The notes under the pieces were generated by a model. It worked only from the letters and a program-made list of their open reading frames with translations, did no database searches and was not told the origin of the DNA. DNA of 27,626 nt from CAYRUP01 sp964489265 (GTDB lineage: Bacteria; Pseudomonadota; Gammaproteobacteria; DSM-16500), in contig CAZAXX010000029.1 in the NCBI GenBank assembly GCA_964489265.1, positions 1 through 27,626 of the forward strand. The letters are read 5' to 3'. This document shows positions 1 to 8,280 of this stretch, piece by piece. Within the stretch, counting starts at the first letter, position 1; each line of letters starts with the position of its first letter. A program made the translations under genes and the position numbers.

Positions 1-140
1 CTATTCGCCTCAAATTTGCGACGATTTTGACTCGATTCCCCACTTTTTAAATCCTCGAAACCAATTGTCAACAGACCCCAGACTATGGCACAGACATTTC
101 TTGCGAGCTCCCTTGTCCGTGTTGAAAGAGCGTATTGCCC

Positions 141-878
141 TTACAAATTCGCTTCTTTAATAAACTCAGCAAGTAATTCTTGCTCAAGTTTGCTTAATTC
201 TTTTTTCGCCAATAAATCCGGGCGTTTTTGCCATGTTCTGCCTAGCGATTGTTTTAATCGCCAGCGTTCAATCAATGCGTGATTCCCGCTCATTAACACA
301 TCAGGAACCGCTAATCCGTCAAATATCTCTGGTCGAGTATATTGCGGATACTCCAACAATCCGGTGCTCCAGGAATCGTCTGCTGCAGAATCAGCGTGAC
401 CCAATGCACCTGGGATCAAGCGAGTCACCGCATCGATCATCGTCATGGCTGCTAATTCACCGCCTGACAATACATAATCACCGATCGACCATTCTTCATC
501 TACTTCAAGTTCCAGTAGACGTTCATCAATTCCTTCATAACGTCCAGCAATCAAAATGATGCTTTCTTTTTGCAGCATTGCTTCCGCCGCTTCTTGATCG
601 AAGCGTTTGCCTTGCGGTGTGAGGTGAATCACACGCGGCTGCTGCGGCGCTTTGCTTTTTGCAGCATGAATCGCATCCTGTAAGGGTTGCGTCATCATCA
701 CCATACCAGGACCACCACCATAGGGGCGATCATCTACGTTACGGTGTTTATTCTGGGTGAAATCACGTGGATTCCAGCAGTGAACCTGCATTAACCCTTC
801 TTTCCATGCGCGCCCTGTCACTCCATATTCCAGTGCAGAGAACATCTCTGGAAATAGTGTGATAATTCCAAACCACAC
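141..878 (-). CDS. trmD: tRNA (guanine-N1)-methyltransferase TrmD
   Basis: TrmD methylates N1 of G37 in tRNAs that read codons starting with C or G, using S-adenosylmethionine, and so prevents +1 frameshifting; it acts in the cytoplasm as a dimer. The 245-residue product has the family's usual length and opening (MWFGIITLFPEMF). It contains the trefoil-knot SAM-site motifs IAGRYEGIDERLLE and SIGDYVLSGGELAAM. The start codon is GTG (876-878), placed directly after the rimM stop codon TAA (879-881) with no spacer, so the two are probably translationally coupled in the rpsP-rimM-trmD operon. The fourth usual member, rplS, is not visible in the 140 bases downstream, which hold no supported gene. 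Confidence 0.97.
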   Translation of the reverse strand: MWFGIITLFPEMFSALEYGVTGRAWKEGLMQVHCWNPRDFTQNKHRNVDDRPYGGGPGMVMMTQPLQDAIHAAKSKAPQQPRVIHLTPQGKRFDQEAAEAMLQKESIILIAGRYEGIDERLLELEVDEEWSIGDYVLSGGELAAMTMIDAVTRLIPGALGHADSAADDSWSTGLLEYPQYTRPEIFDGLAVPDVLMSGNHALIERWRLKQSLGRTWQKRPDLLAKKELSKLEQELLAEFIKEANL

Positions 879-1391
879 TTAAATCAAATCCCAGTTGACA
901 TGCATTGTCCGGTTAGTCAGGTCAATGCGCGTTATAACTTTACCGGGTAGGTAAGGGATAGCATGTTCCTTGCCTTTGTTTTCTATGACTACCACATCGT
1001 TTGCGCCAGTCTCAATGAGATAAAGCACTTTACCGAGTGTTTCATCGTGTTGGTCAATGACGGTCAAGCCTACGAGGTCAGTCCAGTAATACTCATCATT
1101 TTCTAGGGAAGCCAATTGTGAGCGTTTTATGGCGATTTTCTTGCCAGTTAGCAAACGTGCCTGTTCTGGCGAATTATACCCGGCAAACTGTGCTACAACG
1201 CATTTGCCATGCTCGCGACCGGATTTTATCTGGATCACTTTCCAGGCATTCCCTTCTTCCAGATACCAAGGTTCATAATCGAGAATATCGGCTATTACCT
1301 CAGTAAAAGAAAAAACTTTAAGCCAACCCTGAACACCATAGGTTGAACCTATCTTACCAACCACAATGTATTCGGCATCGGCTTTATTCAT
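879..1391 (-). CDS. rimM: 16S rRNA processing protein RimM
   Basis: RimM binds ribosomal protein S19 in the 30S subunit and assists maturation of the 16S rRNA 3' domain. The 170-residue product has the family's two parts: an N-terminal RimM barrel (KIGSTYGVQGWLKVFSFTE at about residues 13-31) and a C-terminal PRC-barrel (roughly 98-168, containing YYWTDLVGLTV and AIPYLPG). It lies between rpsP (22 bases upstream) and trmD (no gap), the standard operon order in gammaproteobacteria. The ATG at 1389-1391 is the natural start. Nothing is unusual about its length or motifs. Confidence 0.96.
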   Translation of the reverse strand: MNKADAEYIVVGKIGSTYGVQGWLKVFSFTEVIADILDYEPWYLEEGNAWKVIQIKSGREHGKCVVAQFAGYNSPEQARLLTGKKIAIKRSQLASLENDEYYWTDLVGLTVIDQHDETLGKVLYLIETGANDVVVIENKGKEHAIPYLPGKVITRIDLTNRTMHVNWDLI

Positions 1392-1413
1392 TCAAATAAC
1401 AACTCAAGCGTGC

Positions 1414-1677
1414 TTATTGCGCGCTGCTAGCTGCTTCTTTTTCGAAATCTTTCAGCAGTTTCTGAACACGTTCAGAAGGTTGCGCACCTTGTGAAATCCA
1501 GTATTGCACGCGCTCTGCTAGAAGGTGCAAACGCACTTCTTTGCCAGCAGCAATTGGATTAAAGTAACCAACACGTTCGATGCAACGACCATCGCGCGCA
1601 CAACGTTTGTCAGCAACAACTACATGATAAAATGGGCGTTTTTTAGCGCCGCCACGTGATAAACGAATGACTACCAT
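1414..1677 (-). CDS. rpsP: 30S ribosomal protein S16
   Basis: Small-subunit ribosomal protein S16, needed for 30S assembly. The 87-residue sequence begins MVVIRLSRGGAKKRPFYHVVVAD and contains RDGRCIERVGYFNP, the hallmark stretches of bS16; the tail is short and Ala/Ser/Glu-rich. The ATG start is preceded by a purine-rich ribosome binding site (GAGGAAAG, about 6 bases before the start). It is the first gene of the rpsP-rimM-trmD operon, with a good sigma70-type promoter at 1744-1771. Confidence 0.97.
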   Translation of the reverse strand: MVVIRLSRGGAKKRPFYHVVVADKRCARDGRCIERVGYFNPIAAGKEVRLHLLAERVQYWISQGAQPSERVQKLLKDFEKEAASSAQ

Positions 1678-1743
1678 TCTGTTTCTTTCCTCGTATCCAG
1701 GTTAACTACAGTCAGGACATAATCCCGCGTATAAAGGCCATGA

Positions 1744-1771
1744 ATTATACGCGAGTTTTAATGAGTTGCAA
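1744..1771 (-). promoter_or_regulatory. Promoter of the rpsP-rimM-trmD operon
   Basis: Read on the minus strand: -35 TTGCAA (1766-1771), 16-base spacer, perfect -10 TATAAT (1744-1749). It lies about 70 bases upstream of the rpsP start and is the only good sigma70-like match there. A real start site would leave a leader of roughly 60 bases. This is a motif reading only. Confidence 0.65.
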
Positions 1772-1807
1772 GGTTATATAATGGCTTTTGTCAGTCCGGA
1801 ACGGACG

Positions 1808-1900
1808 TGTCATCCTGAACGCAGTGAAGGACCTCCATGTTATAGCGTGGAGCTTCAGGTTGCTATAACGTGGAGGTCCTTCACTGCGTTCAGGATGACA
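1808..1900. repeat. Long inverted repeat (TGTCATCCTGAACG family), possible ffh terminator
   Basis: Two 39-base arms (1808-1846 and 1862-1900) are complementary except for one position that would form a G-U pair, around a 15-base loop. The ends are TGTCATCCTGAACG and CGTTCAGGATGACA. A second member of the same family is at 19346-19455. It sits 3 bases past the ffh stop codon and upstream of the rpsP promoter, so transcripts leaving ffh would form a very stable hairpin; a role in termination or 3'-end protection is inferred. No transposase is present. It may be a dispersed palindromic element of the REP/MITE type. Confidence 0.85.
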
Positions 1901-1903
1901 ATA

Positions 1904-3286
1904 TTAACCAAACGGCAAACCACCACCGCCACCACCACCCATCGGAAATTTCATCGGTAAGCCGCGCATCATTTTCATGAGGCCGCCTTGTTTGGAGAAT
2001 TTTTTCATCATTTTTTGCATCATCGTGAATTGCTTTAATAAACGATTCACTGCTTGAATGTCGGTGCCTGACCCCATTGCGATACGGCGTTTACGTGAAC
2101 CGTTGATAATGCCTGGTAAACGACGTTCCTTGCGGGTCATGGAGTTGATGATCGCTTCAATTTCTACGAGCGATTTATCATTTATTTTATTTTTAGCGGC
2201 TTCAGGTAAATTGCCAATACCGGGCAGTTTGTTGACGATGCCCATGATGCCGCCCATTTTGCCGATTTGTTTTAATTGATCGCGGAAATCTTCCAAATCA
2301 AATGACTTGCCCTTCTTGATTTTTTTCGCGAGTTTTTCAGCTTTCGATTTATCAATATTACGTTCAGCTTCTTCAACCAGGGTCAAAATATCGCCCATGC
2401 CGAGAATGCGTGAGGCAACACGGTCTGGGTAAAATGGTTCGAGCGCATCGATTTTTTCACCCACACCAATAAATTTGATGGGTTTGCCCGTAATTTGTCG
2501 AATAGAAAGTGCTGCACCGCCGCGTGCATCACCGTCGGTTTTAGTGAGAATCACACCCGTTAAAGGCAGCGCCGCATTGAAGGCATTTGCTGTGTTTGCA
2601 GCATCTTGACCCGTCATGCTATCGACCACAAACAAGGTTTCAATCGGCTGAATGGCAGCATGAATGCGTTTGATTTCTGCCATCATTTCATCATCAATAT
2701 GCAAACGTCCTGCAGTATCGATAATGACAACATCAATTAATTTAGATTTTGCAAATTGTATCGCGGCTTCCGCAATTTTGACGGGATCCTGATTGGCGTC
2801 ACTGGGGAAAAATTCCACGTTGACTTGTTTTGCCAATGTTTCTAATTGCAGAATTGCCCCAGGTCGATAGATATCGACACTGGCGACCAATACCGATTTC
2901 TTTTGAGTTTGTTGCAACCAGCGTGACAGTTTAGCGACAGTTGTTGTTTTACCTGAACCTTGCAAGCCTGCCATTAGAATGATGGCGGGCGGTTGCGCTT
3001 GTAAGCAAAGCGCATCAGAAAATTCACCCATCAACTGGACGAGTTCCGTATGCACTAGTTTAATTAATGCCTGGCCGGGGGTGAGACTTTCCATGACATC
3101 AACGCCGATCGCTTTTTCTTGTATATGATCAATAAAATCTTTGACCACAGGCAATGCAACATCGGCTTCCAGTAATGCCAAGCGAATATCACGTAATGTC
3201 TCTTTAATATTTTCTTCAGTTAATCGTCCTCGGCCACTTAAATTTTTGAGGACGCGGGTCAATCGTTCAGAAAGATTGTTAAACAT
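1904..3286 (-). CDS. ffh: Signal recognition particle protein Ffh
   Basis: GTPase subunit of the bacterial signal recognition particle. It binds 4.5S RNA and hydrophobic signal sequences of nascent inner-membrane proteins and docks with FtsY. The parts appear in order: N domain; G domain with P-loop GLQGSGKTT (about residues 107-115), DTAGR (190-194) and TKTDGDARGG (from 248); and a methionine-rich M domain (KQFTMMQKMMKKF, MKMMRGLPMKF) ending in a run of seven glycines and LPFG. I place the start at the ATG 3284-3286 because family members begin MFxNLxxRL, giving 460 residues. A GTG four codons upstream (3296-3298) is an alternative; neither start has a strong Shine-Dalgarno. The long palindrome at 1808-1900 follows the stop codon. 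Confidence 0.97.
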   Translation of the reverse strand: MFNNLSERLTRVLKNLSGRGRLTEENIKETLRDIRLALLEADVALPVVKDFIDHIQEKAIGVDVMESLTPGQALIKLVHTELVQLMGEFSDALCLQAQPPAIILMAGLQGSGKTTTVAKLSRWLQQTQKKSVLVASVDIYRPGAILQLETLAKQVNVEFFPSDANQDPVKIAEAAIQFAKSKLIDVVIIDTAGRLHIDDEMMAEIKRIHAAIQPIETLFVVDSMTGQDAANTANAFNAALPLTGVILTKTDGDARGGAALSIRQITGKPIKFIGVGEKIDALEPFYPDRVASRILGMGDILTLVEEAERNIDKSKAEKLAKKIKKGKSFDLEDFRDQLKQIGKMGGIMGIVNKLPGIGNLPEAAKNKINDKSLVEIEAIINSMTRKERRLPGIINGSRKRRIAMGSGTDIQAVNRLLKQFTMMQKMMKKFSKQGGLMKMMRGLPMKFPMGGGGGGGLPFG

Positions 3287-3321
3287 AGTTTGACTCACGA
3301 AATTAGGCTAGTTGGCGTTGG

Positions 3322-3350
3322 AGTATACATGAAATTCTAAGATTTTCTAA
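3322..3350 (-). promoter_or_regulatory. Possible ffh promoter
   Basis: On the minus strand, a -10-like TATACT (3322-3327) is 17 bases from a weak -35-like TTAGAA (3345-3350), about 36 bases upstream of the ffh ATG and just after the hairpin at 3373-3416. The -10 is good (5 of 6) and the -35 is poor (3 of 6). Because a terminator-like hairpin separates ffh from the upstream gene, ffh needs its own promoter, and this is the best candidate seen. Confidence 0.35.
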
Positions 3351-3372
3351 CTGTGTCAGCTATCATCACTGA

Positions 3373-3416
3373 TTTTTCGTGCCCGGGCACGCACACGGGC
3401 ACGGGCACGAAAAAAA
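3373..3416 (-). terminator. CGTGCCCGGGCACG-type terminator hairpin downstream of the 661-residue gene
   Basis: Arms TTTTTCGTGCCCG (3373-3385) and CGGGCACGAAAAA (3402-3414) are perfectly complementary, with a 16-base loop that repeats the GGGCAC unit. The left part, CGTGCCCGGGCACG (3378-3391), is also a palindrome by itself, so two alternative folds exist. Read on the minus strand, the GC-rich stem is followed by a run of T, as in intrinsic terminators. It lies 19 bases past the stop codon of the 661-residue gene. A compact version of the same motif is at 6947-6974. Confidence 0.75.
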
Positions 3417-3434
3417 TCCGTCGATCCTTCAGCC

Positions 3435-5420
3435 CTACGGAGAAGGAGGAGTAGAAGTGCAAGCTGTAGATAAAAGTTTTTCTGTCATTGGTGTAACTGC
3501 TGGCTGACTTGATGAAAAAACATTATTTCTCAAGTAGCCCTGAACTTCTTTTGCTGTTTTCAGTACCGCATTTTCTTTTTCGGGAGGCGTTACTATAGTC
3601 AGATCTGGTATTTCAGTAATTACTTCCCAATTTTCTGAAAGTGCATCGTGAGTTGCTTCATCTTCTTTTTTCACTTCGGTTGTTTCTGGGACGAGAGACT
3701 CAGATGCAACAATTATCCACTGATTATCATTACCTAATTCATCCACTTTTTCTTGAATAGGACGAGGAATTAGCTCACCCAGTTTTTTAATAGCAGATCC
3801 TGCGCCAGTCGCCATTTTTTCAAGATAAGGAATAGCAGCATTGACTAATCCTTCGATAATTGGATAGAGATAATAAGTATTATTGATGAACTCACGAGTA
3901 CCTGCGCCCCATGCTTGAATCTGTGCAACCAGTTCCGGTAATTGTGCGGGTAATGGATCTGGAAAATTAGCATCTGGTTCGCGAAGCACAGCTAACGCAA
4001 AACTCTTTTGCGCATAACCAATCATGCCGCCAGCGAAAAGTGAAACAGCAAATAGAGCAACTTCTTTCGGGCCAATTTTGCCGCTTGTAATGGCATTTTT
4101 AAATTGACTGATGGCTTCATCGGTAATTTTGCCATTGAAGGTTAAATCATTTAATCCATTGGTGAGACTTAACACCAACACGGGAAAGCGTAAATAAGGT
4201 GTTGTGACACCAAATAGAAGTTCTGTCATAGCTGCAAATGCAGTGTAACTTTCAAAGACATCTTCAGCACATCCGAAAGCTTTGACGACATTTCTAAACA
4301 AAAACACTGGAATGCTGTCAGGAGTATTTTCTGGCGCTTCAGGTGCTGCTTCTTCTTTTGATTCTTTTTGCAATTTAAGATTTGCGAATCGTGTTGCGTA
4401 CTCAGCTGCAATTTCAGGAGTTAGTTTTAATTCAATCAATTTTTCTTTAATCGCTTCTGCATCGCCTAAAGCAAAAATCGAAAGTAATTTCTGACTTAAC
4501 TTCTTGCCATTTTTAGTCAGATATTTTTTGTTGGCAGGCGCTAACAGCGCTACTTTTAAATGGAGAGAAAATTCAGCCCATAATAAATTAAATTCTTTTT
4601 GAAATGCGGCATTTTCTTTTGCATAAAAATCGGAGTTTTGCATTTCTGCTAATGCAGCAGGCAGTGTTATTTTCGTATTGGAAAGCAGTGTGCGAATGAA
4701 AGCGTGTGTTTCAAATCCTTCGGTTGGTATGTTCGTTAAAGAAGAAATCAACCCAATGAGAAGGTTTACGATTCTGTTTGTACTGGTGCCTTGTTGTTCC
4801 AGATAATAGGCAACTGCAGCAGCATCTGATAAAAAAGCCCAGACATTTGTAAAGGTAGCAACGATATTCGCAAAACGCGCATCTTTTTGGGATAACTCTT
4901 CCCACTCAGGATGTTTTTCACCGCCCAAGATGCGAAAGATTTTTTCGATTCCTTCGTCATTAAATTGGCGGTTTACCGTGATGGAAGAAATCAGATACAG
5001 TATACCCAAGCTGATGTTGATTCCTAATCCCAGCGGGGGGGTGATATCTTTTAATCCCACAATAAATTGCAGAGATTCCACTGCTGAACCGAATAAGAGT
5101 GTAATTAAGTTGAGTCCGATGCGAGTCGGTTTCCACCAGGTTGATTCAATAAATGAAGTTCTAACCGCTACTTTCATTTCTTCCGATGGCGCAGAGGTGT
5201 TTTGTTCCAGCATGACAAAGTCATCTGATAAATCATCTGGCTTGGTTGGCGTGTTTTGTACTTCATGATATTCGCCGAGCAACAGAGAATTAACGCCTGC
5301 TGGAGCGCTTCTGTCAGATAAGTCGGGTTTTTTGGCGACGAATGAGGTTAAGACAGGTGTTTCATCTATTTCCTCACGATTTACACTGGTTTCGGTAATC
5401 GTAAGCTTTCTCGGTAACAT
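3435..5420 (-). CDS. Unknown 661-residue multi-pass membrane protein
   Basis: I do not recognise this protein. Residues 1-95 are polar, acidic and probably disordered. Hydrophobic stretches compatible with membrane helices occur near 101-123, 128-147, 183-206, 214-232, 395-420, 452-478 and 515-533. A charged Glu/Ala/Pro-rich linker lies around 350-368, and the tail (570-661) is again polar, ending in Ser/Thr/Pro. There is no signal peptide and no motif tied to an enzyme. The start is the ATG at 5418-5420, preceded by GTGGAG placed very close to it. It occupies the position between ffh and corB that a ypjD-like gene holds in E. coli and relatives. Large unknown membrane proteins with polar tails are common among secreted effectors of Legionellales, but that role is only a guess. 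Confidence 0.75.
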   Translation of the reverse strand: MLPRKLTITETSVNREEIDETPVLTSFVAKKPDLSDRSAPAGVNSLLLGEYHEVQNTPTKPDDLSDDFVMLEQNTSAPSEEMKVAVRTSFIESTWWKPTRIGLNLITLLFGSAVESLQFIVGLKDITPPLGLGINISLGILYLISSITVNRQFNDEGIEKIFRILGGEKHPEWEELSQKDARFANIVATFTNVWAFLSDAAAVAYYLEQQGTSTNRIVNLLIGLISSLTNIPTEGFETHAFIRTLLSNTKITLPAALAEMQNSDFYAKENAAFQKEFNLLWAEFSLHLKVALLAPANKKYLTKNGKKLSQKLLSIFALGDAEAIKEKLIELKLTPEIAAEYATRFANLKLQKESKEEAAPEAPENTPDSIPVFLFRNVVKAFGCAEDVFESYTAFAAMTELLFGVTTPYLRFPVLVLSLTNGLNDLTFNGKITDEAISQFKNAITSGKIGPKEVALFAVSLFAGGMIGYAQKSFALAVLREPDANFPDPLPAQLPELVAQIQAWGAGTREFINNTYYLYPIIEGLVNAAIPYLEKMATGAGSAIKKLGELIPRPIQEKVDELGNDNQWIIVASESLVPETTEVKKEDEATHDALSENWEVITEIPDLTIVTPPEKENAVLKTAKEVQGYLRNNVFSSSQPAVTPMTEKLLSTACTSTPPSP

Positions 5421-5657
5421 GGCTCCACTCGCTCTTAGGTCACAGTTTAATTAATTTATTTTCCCTGAGCCTCCCTGATTTAATTTTTATTGTTTCAGAG
5501 AGGATTGTTGAGATTAACTGGCTGTCCTAGCGGGTAATATAAGATAGTAATATTAACAAAATATTAAGGTGGTAGGTGTCTGTCCGACTTTACAGTAAAA
5601 TTGGCTAGGTGGACAATGGGTTCACCCTTATAAGTGATTGTTTTGAAGGAGAGTTTC

Positions 5658-6941
5658 TTGGTTGATTATCACGTGGGTTTATTACTGGCTTCATTAGTGT
5701 TGCTGATTTTTATGGGAGCTTTTTTCTCCGCCGCAGAAACAGGTTTAATGGCAATTAACCGTTATCGTCTGCGTCATGAAGCGCGCTTGAAAAAACGTTC
5801 TGCCATCACAATCTTGCGCTTGCTGAAACGTCCTGATCGATTACTCGGAATGATTTTGATAGGGAATTGCGTTGCCAATATTATTTCTTCAGCGATTGCA
5901 ACGTTACTTGCCGTGCATTTTTTTGGTAACACGGGCGTGATTCTTTCGACTATTTTGCTGACGTTTGTGATATTAATTTTTGCGGAAGTTGCGCCAAAAA
6001 CAGTTGCGGCACTTTATCCGGATCGTATCGCGCGCTGGGTTTCCTGGTCGGTCTTTATTTTACTTAAATTATTTTATCCACTAGTTTGGCTGATCAATAC
6101 TATTTCTAATGGATTGTTACGGTTGTTTGGAATTAAAGTGACAGGACATAGTCTTGAACCGTTGAGCAAAGAAGAATTGCGAAGTGTCGTACATGAAACC
6201 AGTGGCCGCATGTCGCATCATTATCAAAATATGTTACTGGGAATTTTAGATTTAAATAGCGTGACCGTGAATGATGTCATGGTGCCTCAGCATCAAATCA
6301 TCGGAATTGATTTGGATCAAGATTGGGATTCGATAAAAAATCTTATTACGAAAAGCGATCACGATTGGCTGCCTGTTTATCGCGAAAACGTGAATCAAAT
6401 TGTTGGAATGCTTTATGTGCGTGATTTGATGCATGACATTCTGGTTCAGCAAACGATTAATAAAGATGCGTTACTGAAAGTGATGCATGAACCTTATTTT
6501 GTGCCAGAAGGAACGCCGCTCAATATTCAATTATTAAATTTCCAGCGCGAACATAAACGCACTGCTCTTGTTGTCGATGAATATGGTGAAGTGCAAGGAT
6601 TGTTAGCGTTAGCAGATATCCTGGAAGAAATCGTCGGTGAATTTACGATGGATATGACCAGTTCAACTAAAAAAATTCAAAAACAAAAAGATGGTAGTTG
6701 TTTAGCGGATGGTTCAGTGACGTTGCGAGAATTAAATCGAGTCACGAAATGGAATTTACCTTCGCAAGGGCCGCGTACGTTAAGTGGTTTGATTATCGAA
6801 TATCTGGAATCCATTCCTCGCGCGGGAACGTGCATCAAAATTAATGAGTATCCTATTGAGATTGTGCAGGTGCATGGGAAAATGGTGAAGGTCGCGCATA
6901 TTTTTCCGCGTGTTGGGGCGGATGAGCCGGAAGTGATTTGA
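5658..6941 (+). CDS. corB: CorB/YfjD-type CNNM transporter-associated protein (HlyC/CorC family)
   Basis: Inner-membrane protein of the CNNM/CorB family, linked to Mg2+ or Co2+ efflux. The 427 residues hold an N-terminal DUF21/CNNM membrane domain (about 1-150; FSAAETGLMAINRYRLRHEA and FAEVAPKTVAALYPD), a CBS pair (about 200-325; VNDVMVPQHQIIGID, ALVVDEYGEVQGLLALADILEEIVGEF) and a C-terminal CorC_HlyC domain (DGSVTLRELNR). It aligns from memory along its whole length with E. coli YfjD. I choose TTG 5658 as the start because a perfect AAGGAG (5646-5651) lies 6 bases before it. A longer form from GTG 5634 would have no ribosome binding site. The gene is divergent from the 661-residue gene and ends in a palindromic terminator. 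Confidence 0.93.
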   Translation: MVDYHVGLLLASLVLLIFMGAFFSAAETGLMAINRYRLRHEARLKKRSAITILRLLKRPDRLLGMILIGNCVANIISSAIATLLAVHFFGNTGVILSTILLTFVILIFAEVAPKTVAALYPDRIARWVSWSVFILLKLFYPLVWLINTISNGLLRLFGIKVTGHSLEPLSKEELRSVVHETSGRMSHHYQNMLLGILDLNSVTVNDVMVPQHQIIGIDLDQDWDSIKNLITKSDHDWLPVYRENVNQIVGMLYVRDLMHDILVQQTINKDALLKVMHEPYFVPEGTPLNIQLLNFQREHKRTALVVDEYGEVQGLLALADILEEIVGEFTMDMTSSTKKIQKQKDGSCLADGSVTLRELNRVTKWNLPSQGPRTLSGLIIEYLESIPRAGTCIKINEYPIEIVQVHGKMVKVAHIFPRVGADEPEVI

Positions 6942-6946
6942 TAGAT

Positions 6947-6974
6947 GCTTTTTCGTGCCCGGGCACGAAAAAGC
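6947..6974. terminator. Perfect 28-base palindrome, bidirectional terminator
   Basis: A perfect 28-base palindrome centred at 6960/6961, with the core CGTGCCCGGGCACG flanked by A/T runs (GCTTTTT on the left, AAAAAGC on the right). It lies between the convergent ends of corB (stop at 6941) and the MFS gene (stop at 6992), so either transcript would form a GC stem followed by U residues. The core matches the hairpin at 3378-3391 exactly. Confidence 0.85.
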
Positions 6975-6991
6975 GGTGAATTACGCAGCAT

Positions 6992-8269
6992 CTACACAAA
7001 CTGCTGCCTACAATACGTTTCTTTCACAAACACACTACTGACCAATGTCGCCAAAATAAAACATAGCGGTATCATGAATAATCCCAGGTGATAATCATAC
7101 AGATTATAAGTAGGTACATGCGCTGCTGAAAATGTACCATCCCAGTTTAGATAGAGTAAGTAGCCGATTAACGGCAAAATAATCGCACCGCCAGCCACGG
7201 TTGCCATGTTGTTTAATCCAATCGCTGCACCAATGCTTGATAATGGGCTATTGTCTCGCACGAGACAAAATGCCAAGGATTGTCCGCCACCTGCGAGGCC
7301 AAAAAGAAAGAGTGCAAAATAAAGAACGGGTAATGAAACCGAGCAGTAAATTACGGTCAGTGATGACAAAATTCCAAGTGCGCCACAGACAGTTAATACA
7401 ATGCAGCGACGTTCAATGTATTCTGAGATCCAGCCACTCAAAGGCGAGCCTAAACCGACACCAATCCAAATAGCAGCACAGGCAAGTGATGCATCGACAG
7501 TTGTTAAATGATAAGCACAAACAAGAAAGGGTACGCCCCACAGTCCAGCGAAAGCAGCGATAGGTGCCCAAATTAAAAATGAATAAATAGCCGTCCACCA
7601 GGCAGACATGCGACCAAACACCAGTTTAAATTTATTGGGAATTTCAGGATGATGCGAGTGTGTGATGTTATGTAATGGAATTGCTGCATTAGGTGGCGTA
7701 TCACGTACAATGAACCAAACCAGAATAGCTAATCCAACTCCAAATAGTGCTAAATACAACATGCTTTGTCGCCAACCAAGATGATGCACGGCGATTGCTA
7801 AAGGTAATTCACCACCGATTGCGCCAACCGAACTCATCAGCTGCACAATTCCAGAGAGCACAGCAAAATAGGTCGGAGGAAACCAGCGCGCAATTAACAT
7901 CAAGGCACCACAAAATGAAAATGCCGAGCCAATGCCCATTAAAAAACGTCCTGCGGATGCATTGAAAATACCCGTGCTAAAACTAAAACAAAATGCGCCT
8001 AGCGCACACGTTAGAATGGCAAACGTGATCACGCGGCGCGGACCAAACCAGTCATGTAAAAAACCGGCCGGTATTTGCATCGGCGTGTATGCGTAATAAT
8101 AAAATGCAGAAACCAAACCTAAACTTGCCGCATTTAAACGTAAATCTTGCATTAATTCATTGGTCATCACACCGAGCGAAACTTGCAAAGTGAATTCATA
8201 CATATAAAAGGTCGATGCAAGTATGCAAATAATCGCGGCAATCAGTGTGTATTTTTTTGTTTTGATCAT
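6992..8269 (-). CDS. Major facilitator superfamily permease
   Basis: Predicted inner-membrane transporter with about 12 hydrophobic helices over 425 residues, typical MFS size. The loop after helix 2 carries a degenerate MFS motif (GFLHDWFGPRRVI), and GRFLMGIGSAFSFCGALMLIARWF follows in helices 4-5. The substrate cannot be told. I choose ATG 8267-8269 as the start. The frame stays open upstream to 8347, but that would add a Cys-rich stretch (SYLCCFNCGKSQCCCC) that merely reads the end of the preceding gene in another frame; starting at 8269 leaves an 11-base gap after it. Both genes are on the minus strand and closely spaced, so co-transcription is likely. Confidence 0.9.
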   Translation of the reverse strand: MIKTKKYTLIAAIICILASTFYMYEFTLQVSLGVMTNELMQDLRLNAASLGLVSAFYYYAYTPMQIPAGFLHDWFGPRRVITFAILTCALGAFCFSFSTGIFNASAGRFLMGIGSAFSFCGALMLIARWFPPTYFAVLSGIVQLMSSVGAIGGELPLAIAVHHLGWRQSMLYLALFGVGLAILVWFIVRDTPPNAAIPLHNITHSHHPEIPNKFKLVFGRMSAWWTAIYSFLIWAPIAAFAGLWGVPFLVCAYHLTTVDASLACAAIWIGVGLGSPLSGWISEYIERRCIVLTVCGALGILSSLTVIYCSVSLPVLYFALFLFGLAGGGQSLAFCLVRDNSPLSSIGAAIGLNNMATVAGGAIILPLIGYLLYLNWDGTFSAAHVPTYNLYDYHLGLFMIPLCFILATLVSSVFVKETYCRQQFV

Positions 8270-8280
8270 ATGTGCTCTGG

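Noticed and set aside
44..71. Promoter-like TTGACA (66-71), 16 bases, TAAAAA (44-49) on the minus strand
   Set aside because: The -10 is weak and no gene is visible downstream inside the window, so it is not listed as a feature.
85..559. Plus-strand open frames across the end of trmD
   Set aside because: They are antisense shadows of trmD, with no family resemblance or ribosome binding site.
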